Source: Epibacterium ulvae (GTDB taxonomy: Bacteria > Pseudomonadota > Alphaproteobacteria > Rhodobacterales > Rhodobacteraceae). From it: a stretch of DNA of 32,081 nt. Location: contig NZ_JAHHIR010000001.1 in NCBI RefSeq assembly GCF_018678075.1, forward strand, positions 1-32,081, given 5' to 3'. The notes below the pieces were generated by a model. It was not told where the DNA came from, searched no databases, and saw only the letters and a list, made by a program, of their open reading frames with translations. Below are positions 1-8,514 of the stretch, one piece after another; positions within the stretch are counted from its first letter, which is position 1, and every line of letters starts with the position of its first letter. Position numbers and translations under genes: made by a program.

Positions 1-46
1 AGTTGGGCGCGGGAGTGCTACCGGTTTGATGGTCTCTGAACAGTGA

Positions 47-1504
47 TTACTTGGCGTTGATGGGGCCGGACACGGCTAGGATTTGATCCAGGTCCATATG
101 TCTTTCCAGGTGGTCAGCCAATGCATCCAGCGCCGTGTCAACGTCCCTGTCATAGGACAGCTGGCTATCGACACCGAGTTCGCTCAAGAAACCGGCGCGG
201 AAGGCATCACTGGCAAACAGCCCATGCAAATAGGTCCCGCGCACGCGGCCATTGGCACTGGCGGCCCCTTCCGCGCGCCCATCCACATCCAGCCAAGCGC
301 GCTCGCTATCCACGCCGGTTGTTCGCCCCATGTGGATCTCATACCCATCAACCGGCAGGTTGCCGCCCTGTGTCGTCGCCTGGGTCAGCGTCACCCGTTT
401 ATCCCCGGCCATAACCGTTTCGACATCAAGCAACCCCAGCCCCTCTGCGCGGCCAGGCGTGCCATCGACGCCGTCCGGGTCATCAATCCAGCGCCCAAGC
501 ATCTGATAGCCGCCACAGAGCCCCAGAACGTGACCTCCGCGTCGGTGGTGGGCCAATATGTCGATGTCCCAGCCCTGTGCGCGCAAATAGGCCAGATCGC
601 CCAACGTGGATTTGCTGCCGGGGATCAGGATCAGATCCGCATCACCGGGCAGGGCGCGTCCAGGGGGCACCATCTCGACCGTCACATTGGGTTCCGCCGC
701 GAGCGGATCCAGATCGTCGAAATTCGCCATACGCTCCAGCTGGGGCACCGCGACCTTGAAGGCACCGCCACGGCGGGAGGTGACATCCATGCTGTCCTCT
801 GCCGGAAACTTCCACGCATCCCAAAACCAGGGGATCACCCCCAGCGACGGCCAGCCGGTGCGCGCGGCAATATCATCGCGTCCTGCGTCAAACAGGCTGA
901 GGTCGCCGCGAAAGCGATTGACGGCAAAGCCCACGATCTTGTCCTGATCCGCCGGGTCCAGAACGGCCTGGGTGCCGACGATCTGCGCAATCACACCGCC
1001 ACGGTGAATATCACCCATCAGGATCACCGGCACATTTGCGGCCTGGGCAAAGCCCATATTGGCAATGTCGCCCTTGCGCAGGTTGGTCTCGGCCGGGCTG
1101 CCGGCACCTTCGATCAACACCAGATCGACAGTGCTGGCCAGCCGATGAAAGCTTTCAAGCGCGGCCTCAAGCAGGCCCGATTTGTCACGCATAAACGACC
1201 CAGCCGCACGGGTGCCGCGCCGCTTGCCTTGTACGATGACCTGCGCGCCCGTGTCTGTCTCGGGCTTCAACAAGATCGGGTTCATATCCGTATGCGGCGC
1301 GATACGCGCGGCCAGAGCCTGTAGCGCCTGTGCGCGGCCGATCTCCCCTCCACCGGGGGTGACAGCGGCGTTGTTGGACATGTTTTGCGGCTTAAACGGT
1401 GCCACCCGCAGCCCCCGTCGCACAAAGGCGCGCGCCAATCCCGCAACGATCAAAGATTTGCCAACATTGCTGCCGGTGCCTTGCAACATAATCGCGCGTG
1501 CCAC
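47..1504 (-). CDS. cobQ: Cobyric acid synthase CobQ
   Basis: Cobyric acid synthase amidates four side chains of adenosylcobyrinic acid a,c-diamide, using glutamine and ATP, in cytoplasmic vitamin B12 synthesis. The 485-residue product has the usual length. It has an N-terminal dethiobiotin-synthetase-like domain with the P-loop GTGSNVGKS at residues 9-17, and a C-terminal class I amidotransferase domain with the nucleophile region GLCGGYQ (C330) and the partner histidine in YLHGLF (H427). The start is a GTG, preceded by AGGGA about 7 nt upstream. The in-frame ATG five codons later would cut into the conserved first strand, so I prefer the GTG. It is divergent from the membrane protein at 1574 across a 69-nt gap. 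I see no cobalamin riboswitch in that gap. No other B12 genes are in the window. Family assignment is very secure. Confidence 0.96.
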   Translation of the reverse strand: MARAIMLQGTGSNVGKSLIVAGLARAFVRRGLRVAPFKPQNMSNNAAVTPGGGEIGRAQALQALAARIAPHTDMNPILLKPETDTGAQVIVQGKRRGTRAAGSFMRDKSGLLEAALESFHRLASTVDLVLIEGAGSPAETNLRKGDIANMGFAQAANVPVILMGDIHRGGVIAQIVGTQAVLDPADQDKIVGFAVNRFRGDLSLFDAGRDDIAARTGWPSLGVIPWFWDAWKFPAEDSMDVTSRRGGAFKVAVPQLERMANFDDLDPLAAEPNVTVEMVPPGRALPGDADLILIPGSKSTLGDLAYLRAQGWDIDILAHHRRGGHVLGLCGGYQMLGRWIDDPDGVDGTPGRAEGLGLLDVETVMAGDKRVTLTQATTQGGNLPVDGYEIHMGRTTGVDSERAWLDVDGRAEGAASANGRVRGTYLHGLFASDAFRAGFLSELGVDSQLSYDRDVDTALDALADHLERHMDLDQILAVSGPINAK

Positions 1505-1573
1505 GTAGTGTCCCTAACTCTTTGCCGTCGCGGGTGATTCCACCCAGCGACCTTAAAACCTATCGGAGATGAT

Positions 1574-2146
1574 ATGAACACACCCGCACATCTGTTGACC
1601 GGCGCCGCCCTGTTCGGGCGCAAAGGCGACAGAGCGATCCTTGCAGCCGCAGTCGTTGGCAGCCTGCTGCCGGATCTGTCGCTCTATCTGATGACGGCCT
1701 GGTCAGTCTATGTCCAGGGCGTGTCGGTCCATGTGGTGTTTGATCAGTTGTATTTTTCCCCGGCCTGGCAACAGGTCTTTGCCATCGACAATTCCATCCC
1801 GCTTTGGGGGCTAGCGCTGGCGGCGGCGCTGTGGCTGCGCAAGGGCTGGGCGATTGCCCTGTGCTGTGCCGCTCTCTTGCATATCGGGTTGGACTTCACG
1901 ATGCATGCGGGCGACGGGCGGCCGAATTTCTGGCCGCTCAGCGACTGGGTGTTTCATTCCCCGATCAGCTATTGGGACCACCGTCATCACGCCCACTTGC
2001 TGGAGCCGATCCTGCTGGCGGCCTCTCTGATCTGTTTTGTGGTGCTGTGGCGCGGGCGCAGCTGGCCGGGGCGGGCGCTGTTTTCGGTCCTGGCTTTGAT
2101 GGAGGTTGCAACCTCCAGCCTCATGTTCATGATCTTCTCAGGCTAG
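1574..2146 (+). CDS. DUF457/YdjM-like integral membrane protein
   Basis: This 190-residue protein has about four or five hydrophobic segments. It has features seen in the YdjM/YbcI (DUF457) group of membrane-bound putative metal-dependent hydrolases: an early histidine in NTPAHLLTG, an aspartate in GSLLPDLSLY, and a His/Asp-rich centre (HIGLDFTMHAGD, then WDHRHHAH). I infer that these residues could bind a metal between helices. Similar proteins are, as far as I recall, sometimes labelled as cobalamin-related because of their position next to cobQ, but nothing in the sequence shows a role in B12 synthesis. It is transcribed away from cobQ and ends at a strong bidirectional terminator at 2170. 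The ATG at 1574 follows GGAGATGAT. Family placement is moderate; the biochemical role is unknown. Confidence 0.75.
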   Translation: MNTPAHLLTGAALFGRKGDRAILAAAVVGSLLPDLSLYLMTAWSVYVQGVSVHVVFDQLYFSPAWQQVFAIDNSIPLWGLALAAALWLRKGWAIALCCAALLHIGLDFTMHAGDGRPNFWPLSDWVFHSPISYWDHRHHAHLLEPILLAASLICFVVLWRGRSWPGRALFSVLALMEVATSSLMFMIFSG

Positions 2147-2169
2147 CGCGGCAGAAACTCTGTCCAGGA

Positions 2170-2210
2170 AAAAAGAAAAACGCGCCCCCACCGGACGCGT
2201 TTTTCTTTTT
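2170..2210. terminator. Bidirectional Rho-independent terminator
   Basis: A perfect 15-bp inverted repeat (AAAAAGAAAAACGCG and its complement) surrounds an 11-nt loop. The A-rich left arm and T-rich right arm make it work on both strands, which fits the convergent genes ending at 2146 and 2235. Confidence 0.9.
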
Positions 2211-2234
2211 GGCAGCGTTTGAAAGTAGAAACGC

Positions 2235-2549
2235 TTATGCGGCTTCCGCCTGAGCGTTGCGGCGCTCGCTTTCTTCGCGCGACAGCGCGACAGAGGTCCG
2301 TACACCACGGCCTACAAATTCCATCAAGCCTGATACAACCCGTTCGTTCGGGTCAATGCCGGCACAGGTCAGAACTTCGCGCCCATCGCGCGAACGTGCC
2401 CAACGGGCAATCTGCTCTGGACCGTTGCCATATTTTTTGTCGTCCGCAATTGCATCGTCCAATGCAGCCAATACGACGGCTGCAAACAGTTTACGGGCGC
2501 GGTTGCCTTGCTCATTGTTGTAAGCAGTGCCGTCCACGAAATCTCGCAT
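2235..2549 (-). CDS. Small conserved Rhodobacteraceae protein (DUF6280-like)
   Basis: This 104-residue soluble protein begins MRDFVDGTAYNNEQGNRARK and is rich in charged helix-forming residues. It has no signal peptide or membrane segment. I recognise it as a small protein conserved across Rhodobacteraceae, probably DUF6280; the DUF number is from memory. The start is supported by GGAAG five nt before the ATG on the minus strand. It ends at the shared terminator at 2170-2210 and is divergent from efp, with 237 nt between the starts. It has a possible helical middle (ARKLFAAVVLAALDDAIADDKK) and an Arg/Glu-rich tail. No function can be assigned from sequence. The reading frame is clearly coding because the protein is conserved and no other frame in the interval is credible. 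Confidence 0.8.
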   Translation of the reverse strand: MRDFVDGTAYNNEQGNRARKLFAAVVLAALDDAIADDKKYGNGPEQIARWARSRDGREVLTCAGIDPNERVVSGLMEFVGRGVRTSVALSREESERRNAQAEAA

Positions 2550-2717
2550 CTCGCTTCCTTTTTTGTTCTTGCTATTGCAATTTCTGTTTTTTCGGCGTGG
2601 CGCCCCTTATGGCGATTTTGTGACGATTCGGGTAGGATATATTTGCATACCTCCCATGCATTTTTTACATGGCTTGTTTTGGACCCGAATTGTCACCCCT
2701 GTGCCTTGATCGTTTTC

Positions 2718-2746
2718 TTGCCAGCTTCTCTGTAGGTCGATATAGG
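2718..2746 (+). promoter_or_regulatory. Likely sigma-70 promoter of efp
   Basis: TTGCCA at 2718-2723 and TATAGG at 2741-2746 are separated by exactly 17 nt. The inferred transcript start is near 2753, about 34 nt before the efp ATG. The call rests on matches to the consensus only. Confidence 0.5.
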
Positions 2747-2786
2747 GGCTTTTAACTGTTCAACAACCTCTCGAAAGGCATTTCCC

Positions 2787-3350
2787 ATGCCCAAGATCAA
2801 CGGCAATGAAATTCGCCCCGGCAACGTGCTGGAACATAACGGAGGCCTGTGGGCCGCGGTTAAGGTCGATCATGTGAAACCAGGCAAAGGCGGCGCCTTT
2901 GCACAGGTGGAAATGCGAAACCTGCGTAACGGGTCAAAACTCAATGAACGTTTCCGGTCTGCTGACAAGGTTGAACGGGTACGTTTGGAGCAAAAAGATC
3001 AACAATTTCTGTATGAAACGGACGGAATGCTGGTCTTTATGGATACCGAAACCTACGAGCAGATCGAACTGCCCGCAGAGCTTCTGGGTGACCGTCGTCC
3101 CTTCCTTCAGGACGGTATGACCATCGTCGTGGAGTTCCACGAGGCAGAGGCGCTGAACGCGACCGTGCCACAGAAAGTCACCTGCAAGATCGTCGAGACC
3201 GAGCCGGTGGTCAAAGGCCAGACGGCTGCGAACTCTTTCAAACCTGCGATTCTGGACAATGGCGTCAAAGTCATGGTGCCACCGTTTGTGGGTCAGGATG
3301 AGATGATCGTGATCAACACCGACAGCATGGAATACTCCGAGCGCGCGTAA
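2787..3350 (+). CDS. efp: Elongation factor P
   Basis: EF-P binds the ribosome between the P and E sites and relieves stalling at polyproline stretches. The 187-residue product matches the family length, with an N-terminal KOW-like domain (about residues 1-65) and two OB-fold domains after it. The loop VKPGKGGAF places a lysine at residue 34, the position that is post-translationally modified in many bacteria. No modifying enzyme (EpmA/EpmB or EarP) is encoded in this window. The ATG is preceded by a weak CGAAAGG site. The gene stands alone between a likely promoter at 2718 and a terminator at 3392. Confidence 0.97.
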   Translation: MPKINGNEIRPGNVLEHNGGLWAAVKVDHVKPGKGGAFAQVEMRNLRNGSKLNERFRSADKVERVRLEQKDQQFLYETDGMLVFMDTETYEQIELPAELLGDRRPFLQDGMTIVVEFHEAEALNATVPQKVTCKIVETEPVVKGQTAANSFKPAILDNGVKVMVPPFVGQDEMIVINTDSMEYSERA

Positions 3351-3391
3351 CGCTTGCGTAATTTGCATCTGCGACCAAAATCGTAGTTGGG

Positions 3392-3419
3392 GCCCCGCAA
3401 CGTCAGTTTGCGGGGCTTT
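3392..3419 (+). terminator. Rho-independent terminator after efp
   Basis: A perfect 9-bp stem (GCCCCGCAA and its complement) with a short loop is followed by TTT. It begins 42 nt after the efp stop codon. Confidence 0.75.
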
Positions 3420-3562
3420 GTCGTATGTTTTCAGCCCCCTGCCACGACTTGCGAAAAATTTGTGCAAAATTGCCTCGCACTGATTAACAACAGAACATCT
3501 TTATTTCTGCACATCTTTTCCTTTAGGTTGCATCTCATCCTACCTGGGGAGGGGGAGTGAAC

Positions 3563-4537
3563 ATGGGAGTGTCAGCACAATCGGAACATGCCAAGCGCGT
3601 GTTAAAGGCGGCAGGGTCGCCAATGGGCGCAGCCAAATCGCGGGTCATCGCGTCGTGGCGGCGCTCGATCGAACGTCACGGGCTGGACCCGGCTGAACTG
3701 AAACGTGCGGACCGGATTGATACCGGCGAGCTGCGCCACCGTCGCAGCGCCGCAGACCGGTTTCGTGCCATTGCCGCGCCGCAATTGGATCAGCTTTATC
3801 GTCTGGTGGGTCAATCGGGCTGCAGCGTTTTGCTGACCGATGCAGAAGGCGTGGTGCTGGAACAGCGTTGCAGCGACGGCGACGCCCATGCCTTTCGCGC
3901 CTGGGGCCTGTGGGAAGGCGCCAATTGGAGCGAACAGGCCGAAGGCACCAATGGCATTGGCACCTGTCTGACCGAAGAACGCGCCTTGATCGTGCACCGC
4001 CACGAACATTTCTTTGCCCGCAACGCCGGGATGAGCTGCATCGACGCGCCGATCTTTGGTGCCGACGGGCAGATCATCGGCGCGCTGGACGTCTCCTCTG
4101 CCCGTGTGAATCAGACCGAGGGGATCAACCAGTTGATTGCGGCTTCCGTTCTGCAAACCGCCCGCCAGATTGAGGCTGAGGCCTTTCGCGCCGCTTTCCC
4201 CAAGGCGCGCTTTGTCCTGGCCGACGCCGAAGAGGGACCGCTGGTCAAATTGCTGGCCGTCAACAGCGATGATATCGTGATCGGAGCCACACGCGGTGCA
4301 CGGCGTAAATTCGGCCTGGCCGCAATGGGCCCGATTGAGCTGCGTCCTGCCTCTGACCTTTTGGGGCGCCACGACAACGAGGCCACCGGCTTTGAACGCG
4401 GCGAACGCGCGGCTGTGATGCGGGCCCTGGCGCGCGCCGATGGCAATGTCTCTCAGGCCGCACGCGCCCTTGGGGTCGGCCGTGCGACGCTCTATCGGCG
4501 CATGAAACGGCTCGGGATTGGCGAAAGCGCTGAGTGA
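3563..4537 (+). CDS. GAF/Fis-type transcriptional regulator (AcoR-like, no AAA+ domain)
   Basis: This is a regulator of about 324 residues. Its N-terminal region resembles AcoR-family regulators ([16 protein letters not shown]). A GAF-type sensor domain covers about residues 70-200 and includes [10 protein letters not shown] and [10 protein letters not shown]-terminal Fis helix-turn-helix follows ([20 protein letters not shown]). The central sigma-54-interacting AAA+ domain of AcoR proper is missing, so it should act on ordinary sigma-70 promoters or by simple binding. GTG at 3557 and ATG at 3563 are both possible. I prefer the ATG because the purine-rich GGGGAGGGGGA lies at better spacing. 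It sits directly upstream of an aldehyde dehydrogenase gene, with a perfect 20-nt palindrome between them, so control of that gene in response to an alcohol, aldehyde or related ligand is the likely role. The ligand is not known. Confidence 0.88.
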   Translation: MGVSAQSEHAKRVLKAAGSPMGAAKSRVIASWRRSIERHGLDPAELKRADRIDTGELRHRRSAADRFRAIAAPQLDQLYRLVGQSGCSVLLTDAEGVVLEQRCSDGDAHAFRAWGLWEGANWSEQAEGTNGIGTCLTEERALIVHRHEHFFARNAGMSCIDAPIFGADGQIIGALDVSSARVNQTEGINQLIAASVLQTARQIEAEAFRAAFPKARFVLADAEEGPLVKLLAVNSDDIVIGATRGARRKFGLAAMGPIELRPASDLLGRHDNEATGFERGERAAVMRALARADGNVSQAARALGVGRATLYRRMKRLGIGESAE

Positions 4538-4589
4538 TCCGGACGCCGGCTTGGCCTCTCAAATCCGGTATGCGGCTGTATACGCAAAA

Positions 4590-4609
4590 CTGTCTCAGCG
4601 CTGAGACAG
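4590..4609. promoter_or_regulatory. Perfect 20-nt palindromic operator candidate
   Basis: CTGTCTCAGCGCTGAGACAG is fully self-complementary. It lies 53 nt after the regulator gene and about 105 nt before the aldehyde dehydrogenase ATG. The TGTC...GACA layout suits a dimeric Fis-type helix-turn-helix such as the one encoded just upstream. A further partial half-site, TCTCAG, occurs at 4631-4636. Binding by the neighbouring regulator is inferred. Confidence 0.7.
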
Positions 4610-4713
4610 GGCGTGCATATACTCCCTTGGTCTCAGATGACATGCGCCAAACTTGGAGTCATCGTTCCTCACACAGATGCGGCGGGGGAGCCGCACAGAT
4701 GGAGGAAAACATC

Positions 4714-6234
4714 ATGAACGAGATGACTCAGGTCGCCGGCGAATTCACCTCGCCCTTCAAAGAACGCTACGACAACTACATAGGTGGCAAATTCGTCCCG
4801 CCGGTGTCTGGCCGTTACTTCGACAATATCACCCCGATCACCGGTGGTGTTGTGGGCCAGATCGCCCGTTCCGATGAGAAGGACGTCGCGCTGGCGCTTG
4901 ATGCGGCCCATGCAACCAAGACCGCCTGGGGCACCACGGCCCCCGCGGAACGCGCCAATATCATCCTAAAGATCGCCGACCGGATGGAGGAAAACCTCGA
5001 CATCCTGGCCAAGGCTGAGACTTGGGACAACGGCAAGCCGATCCGCGAGACAACCCTTGCAGACATCCCGCTGGCCATTGACCACTTCCGCTACTTCGCA
5101 GGCGTTCTGCGCGGCCAGGAAGGCACCATGTCCGAGATCGACAATGACACCGTCGCCTATCACTTCCACGAGCCTTTGGGCGTTGTCGCGCAGATCATCC
5201 CGTGGAACTTCTCGATCCTGATGGCGGCCTGGAAACTGGCACCGGCGCTGGCGGCGGGCAACTGTGTTGTGCTGAAACCGGCCGAACAGACCCCGGCTGC
5301 GATCATGGTGATGATGGGGCTGGTGGGCGACTTGCTGCCCGATGGCGTGTTGAACATCGTCAACGGCTATGGTGCCGAAGTGGGCGCGGCCCTTGCCACC
5401 TCTGACCGGATTGCCAAGATCGCCTTCACCGGCTCTACTCAGACCGGTAAAATCATCATGAAAGCCGCGACCGAGAACTTGATCCCGGTGACATTGGAAC
5501 TGGGCGGCAAGTCGCCAAACATCTTCTTCAAGGACGTAATGGCCGAAGATGATGCGTTCCTAGACAAAGCGATCGAAGGATTTGTGCTGTTTGCCTTCAA
5601 CCAGGGCGAAGTCTGCACGTCGCCAAGCCGGGCTTTGATCCACGAAGACATCTATGAAGAGTTTATTGCCCGCGCAATTGAACGAGTGAAGGCCATCAAT
5701 CAAGGCGATCCACGCCTGATGGAGACCATGGTCGGGGCGCAGGCCAGCAAGGAACAGCAGGACAAAATCCTGTCGTACCTGCAGATCGGTGTCGAAGAAG
5801 GGGCCGAGGTTCTGGCCGGTGGCGCAGCCGCACGGTTTGATGGTGACATCAAAGATGGCTACTATATCCAGCCGACCGTCCTGAAAGGCCACAACAAGAT
5901 GCGGGTCTTCCAAGAAGAGATCTTTGGCCCGGTTGTGTCGGTCTGTACCTTCAAAACCGATGAAGAAGCTTTGGAAATCGCCAACGACACGCTTTATGGC
6001 CTTGGCGCCGGTGTCTGGTCTCGCGATGCCAACCGCTGCTTCCGTTTTGGTCGTGGGATTGAAGCTGGCCGTGTTTGGGTCAACAACTACCACGCCTATC
6101 CAGCCCACGCGGCCTTTGGTGGCTACAAACAATCCGGTATCGGTCGTGAAAACCACAAGATGATGCTGGACCATTATCAGCAGACCAAGAACATGCTGGT
6201 CAGCTACAACCCGAACAAACTGGGCTTTTTCTAA
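4714..6234 (+). CDS. NAD-dependent aldehyde dehydrogenase, AldB/ExaC type
   Basis: This cytoplasmic aldehyde dehydrogenase oxidises aldehydes to carboxylates with NAD(P). The 506-residue product has the family length. Visible motifs are PWNFSIL, the cofactor-binding FTGSTQTG (residues 239-246), the general base in LELGGKSPN (E262), and the catalytic cysteine in [12 protein letters not shown] (C301). The stretch around C301 closely resembles E. coli AldB and Pseudomonas ExaC, which act on acetaldehyde and similar short aldehydes; the exact substrate here is inferred. The start at 4714 is set by GGAGGA 7-8 nt upstream. The longer reading frame back to 4534 overlaps the regulator's end and crosses the palindrome, so it is not used. 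It is likely controlled by the GAF/Fis regulator at 3563. A hairpin terminator follows at 6261. Confidence 0.95.
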   Translation: MNEMTQVAGEFTSPFKERYDNYIGGKFVPPVSGRYFDNITPITGGVVGQIARSDEKDVALALDAAHATKTAWGTTAPAERANIILKIADRMEENLDILAKAETWDNGKPIRETTLADIPLAIDHFRYFAGVLRGQEGTMSEIDNDTVAYHFHEPLGVVAQIIPWNFSILMAAWKLAPALAAGNCVVLKPAEQTPAAIMVMMGLVGDLLPDGVLNIVNGYGAEVGAALATSDRIAKIAFTGSTQTGKIIMKAATENLIPVTLELGGKSPNIFFKDVMAEDDAFLDKAIEGFVLFAFNQGEVCTSPSRALIHEDIYEEFIARAIERVKAINQGDPRLMETMVGAQASKEQQDKILSYLQIGVEEGAEVLAGGAAARFDGDIKDGYYIQPTVLKGHNKMRVFQEEIFGPVVSVCTFKTDEEALEIANDTLYGLGAGVWSRDANRCFRFGRGIEAGRVWVNNYHAYPAHAAFGGYKQSGIGRENHKMMLDHYQQTKNMLVSYNPNKLGFF

Positions 6235-6260
6235 GGTTCAAGACGTTCTGTGACAGATCA

Positions 6261-6290
6261 GAGCCGGGGCAGCGACGCCTTGGCTCATTT
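6261..6290. terminator. Probable terminator between convergent genes
   Basis: A 10-bp stem with two G-T pairs (GAGCCGGGGC with GCCTTGGCTC) and a 6-nt loop is followed by ATTTT. It lies between the aldehyde dehydrogenase stop and the convergent Lrp stop. Confidence 0.6.
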
Positions 6291-6312
6291 TACTCTGAAG
6301 TAGACGCTCGAT

Positions 6313-6744
6313 CTAAAACGGCGGTGGGCGCATGCGCACAGGGCATGATTTCACAATCGAGGTGTTCGTGGTTGCCATACGTCCAAAGGTTTCAAGCAAC
6401 GGGTCCAACTCGCCAATGTTGCGCAACAGCAATCGGGCGACAAAGCCATCTTCGCCGGTCACCTTATCACATTGAACGATCCGGTCCGTGTCTTTGATCT
6501 GCTTTTCCAGAATGTGACGTTTACCGGGAAGAGGGCGAAACCGAACCACCGCTTCCAGCGAATAGCCCAATGCCGCAGGTGAGAGTTCAACGGCAAAATT
6601 CTGGATGACACCCGTGTCTTCCAGCCGCTTGACCCTGTCGCGAATGGTCGGCGGTGAAACACCAGCCTCGGCTGAAAGGTCTTTCCAGCTCATACGCGCA
6701 TCACGCGTCAAAGCGATCAATATCGTTCGATCCAGATCATCCAT
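6313..6744 (-). CDS. Lrp/AsnC-family transcriptional regulator
   Basis: This is a 143-residue regulator. It has an N-terminal winged helix-turn-helix (about residues 3-50, including WKDLSAEAGVSPPTIRDRVKRLEDTGVI) and a C-terminal AsnC/RAM ligand-binding domain (about residues 60-138). Lrp-family proteins sense amino acids and often control an adjacent transporter. Here the divergent neighbour is a LysE-type exporter at 6887, so amino-acid-responsive control of that exporter is the natural inference. The start is placed at the ATG at 6744. A TTG four codons upstream is also open, but the family normally begins with MDDLDRTIL. A 7-7-7 inverted repeat lies 14 nt upstream and probably allows autoregulation. 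Confidence 0.93.
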   Translation of the reverse strand: MDDLDRTILIALTRDARMSWKDLSAEAGVSPPTIRDRVKRLEDTGVIQNFAVELSPAALGYSLEAVVRFRPLPGKRHILEKQIKDTDRIVQCDKVTGEDGFVARLLLRNIGELDPLLETFGRMATTNTSIVKSCPVRMRPPPF

Positions 6745-6757
6745 AGCGTTTTCCAAT

Positions 6758-6778
6758 AAAAGGAATCTAAGTCCTTTT
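6758..6778. promoter_or_regulatory. Inverted repeat, probable Lrp-type operator
   Basis: AAAAGGA and its exact complement TCCTTTT are separated by 7 nt, just upstream of the Lrp start codon. A second, weaker inverted repeat (CCTTC, 6 nt, GAAGG) occurs at 6811-6826 nearer the lysE-type gene. Spaced inverted repeats in a divergent promoter region fit Lrp-family binding; this is an inference. Confidence 0.55.
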
Positions 6779-6886
6779 GCCTCCTAAATGGCAGGTAAGT
6801 CCATGATCGACCTTCCTTAATGAAGGGTCTTCGAGCCCATAGGTCATTATGCTGCCGCCCGTTGGTCACCAATTACAGGAAACAGC

Positions 6887-7498
6887 ATGAATTTTGCGCT
6901 TTGGATGTTTTTTGCCACCATATCAGCGGTGAACATCGTCACGCCTGGTCCCGCCAATCTCAACACGGCGCGCCGCGCCATTCAGCTGGGGGGCAAGCGG
7001 GTTGTGCCGACAATCTTTGGAAACGCGCTTGGCCTTGCGGTGGGCGGAGCGGTCTGCGCCTTTGGCATTGCGTCCTTTGTGATGTCTTCAACGGTACTTT
7101 GGACGGTCTTCAATTGGCTGGGGGCCGCCTATCTGGCTTGGCTTGGACTTCGTTTGATCTTCAAGACCGACGTGTTGTTGCTCGAAGCGGCCAACGATGA
7201 GGTCGTGAAACCCTACACATTGTTTCGGGAGGCCTTCCTGTTGGCGGTTGCAAACCCGAAGGCGCTGCTATTTTACATGGCGCTGTTTCCACAGGTTCTG
7301 GAACCAGCGCGCGGCATGGCGCTGCAAACAAGCATCCTGATCGTCACCTATTGCGGCCTGTCCATCCTCTCGCTCAGCACCTATTCAGCGTTGGCTCACA
7401 TCCTGCGAAACTGGTTCATGACGCCGGTAAGATTCACAAGGTTTCGTCAGCTTTCTGGTCTGCTCCTTATTGGATTCGCGATCAAATTGCTGCTGTGA
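6887..7498 (+). CDS. LysE/RhtB-family amino acid exporter
   Basis: This 203-residue inner-membrane protein has about six hydrophobic segments and the family's N-terminal TPGP motif (VNIVTPGPANLNTA). A conserved glycine-rich second helix follows (FGNALGLAVGG). LysE/RhtB proteins export amino acids such as lysine, threonine, homoserine or leucine; the substrate cannot be read from the sequence. The ATG has AGGAAA 5 nt upstream. The gene is divergent from the Lrp/AsnC regulator, with 142 nt between starts, a common pairing in which the regulator switches on export when the amino acid accumulates. No clear terminator follows. Confidence 0.9.
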   Translation: MNFALWMFFATISAVNIVTPGPANLNTARRAIQLGGKRVVPTIFGNALGLAVGGAVCAFGIASFVMSSTVLWTVFNWLGAAYLAWLGLRLIFKTDVLLLEAANDEVVKPYTLFREAFLLAVANPKALLFYMALFPQVLEPARGMALQTSILIVTYCGLSILSLSTYSALAHILRNWFMTPVRFTRFRQLSGLLLIGFAIKLLL

Positions 7499-8003
7499 CG
7501 TCCTATGCTAGGCGTTTGGTGATACATCTAAAACCACACCCCGCGCCGAGACATGCCAGATGTGCGCTGTGCGCTTGCCCGACTTTATTCAGGAAATTTT
7601 CACTTTTTCTGTCACACTCTGGGTGCCCGGTTTGTCTTATTTATTATGACAGACGCAAAGAGCACACCCACAGACATCACACGCCTCGGGCGCGCGACCA
7701 TCGCACCCGCGCAGGAGGGCGATTATAATGCTGCGCAGGCAAAGTTGCGTGGTGGTGTTCAGACGCGTTGTCACAAAAGGCTGCTCGGTGCGCTTTCGAA
7801 GGTACAAGTCTCGACCGCACTCGTTTGTATTCACACATGCCGAACAACGTGCCTGACGTATGCAAGCAAATCTCACGACAGCAAAACGACAACATGTGAC
7901 GGGCCCATTTACCCCGCGCATGGACCACGCCGCCAAAGTTTTCACCTGAGTGAATCCCCGCAGTTAGAAACAGCCAACTTTAACTCCAGCATAGGAATAT
8001 CCA
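7499..8003. other. 505-nt gene-poor intergenic region
   Basis: No convincing gene is present. An open frame from 7553 to 8056 resembles nothing I recognise, runs out of frame into the next gene, and is rich in Cys, His and Thr, so it is probably spurious. The region holds an ECF-like promoter at 7610-7636 and a small palindrome (TTCAC, 4 nt, GTGAA) at 7941-7954 upstream of the secreted protein gene at 8004. Confidence 0.6.
7610..7636 (+). promoter_or_regulatory. ECF sigma-factor-like promoter with no clear gene
   Basis: TGTCACA at 7610-7616 and TGTC at 7633-7636 are separated by 16 nt. This resembles the TGTCACA-N16-CGTC promoter described for ECF41 sigma factors, with one mismatch in the -10 element. 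An ATG at 7646 begins a frame of unknown meaning (MTDAKSTPTD). Confidence 0.4.
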
Positions 8004-8471
8004 ATGAAACATGTATTTGCATGGATCATCGCGCTTGCGGTGATTATCCCGCATAATTTGGCCGCAGAAGATCATGGTGCGACAAAAGATGAAAAAGACG
8101 TGCTTGCCGCCATTCAAACGATGACGGGTAGCTTCCAGTCGGGTGACATCGACACCGTCATGAACAGCTACGAAAGCAAAGCCACCGTGTTGTTTGAACC
8201 AGCTACGCCGGTTTCAGATCGCGCAGTGTTGGAGCAGATGTTCACCGGGATGGCCGCGATTAATCCTGTCTTTGACTACAACAAAGGTCATGAGGTCATC
8301 GTGAACGGCGACACGGCCGTGCATATCGCACCTTGGGTGATGACCGCCAAAACGCCAGACGGACAAGAGATCCAGCAATCTGGTCTTTCGATTGCCGTTC
8401 TGAACAGGCAAGCCGATGGCAGCTGGAAAATGGTCATCGACAATCCGCATGGCGGGCACTTGTTGAACTAA
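8004..8471 (+). CDS. Exported SnoaL/DUF4440-like protein
   Basis: This is a 155-residue protein with a clear signal peptide: KH at the N-terminus, a hydrophobic core, and likely cleavage after LAA at residue 21. The mature part resembles the NTF2-like SnoaL/DUF4440 fold. It shows the typical helix with GDIDTVMNSYE, a strand beginning ATVLFEP, the VNGDTAVHIAPWVMTAKTPDG region, and a C-terminal WKMVIDNPHG. Members of this fold are small ligand-binding or isomerase-like proteins; the function here is unknown and the location is inferred to be periplasmic. The ATG at 8004 follows AGGAATATCC. It ends at a terminator at 8481 that it shares with the convergent gene at 8515. Confidence 0.82.
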   Translation: MKHVFAWIIALAVIIPHNLAAEDHGATKDEKDVLAAIQTMTGSFQSGDIDTVMNSYESKATVLFEPATPVSDRAVLEQMFTGMAAINPVFDYNKGHEVIVNGDTAVHIAPWVMTAKTPDGQEIQQSGLSIAVLNRQADGSWKMVIDNPHGGHLLN

Positions 8472-8480
8472 GCTTGGATC

Positions 8481-8510
8481 AAGGGCCGGGCAATCTGCGC
8501 GGCCCTTTGT
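8481..8510. terminator. Terminator between convergent genes
   Basis: AAGGGCC pairs with GGCCCTT (the stem extends further with one mismatch) around a loop of about 9 nt, and is followed by TTTG. It lies 9 nt after the stop at 8471 and just before the opposite-strand stop at 8515. Confidence 0.7.
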
Positions 8511-8514
8511 CATT

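Noticed and set aside
83-1324. Long plus-strand open frame of 413 codons opposite cobQ.
   Set aside because: It is antisense to the well-conserved cobQ and matches no family; GC-rich codon use creates such shadows.
1505-1573. Possible cobalamin riboswitch upstream of cobQ.
   Set aside because: The gap is only 69 nt and has no B12-box-like conserved sequence.
7553-8056. Open frame of 167 codons in the gap before the exported protein.
   Set aside because: Composition is atypical, no motif is seen, and it overlaps the start and signal peptide of the better-supported gene at 8004.
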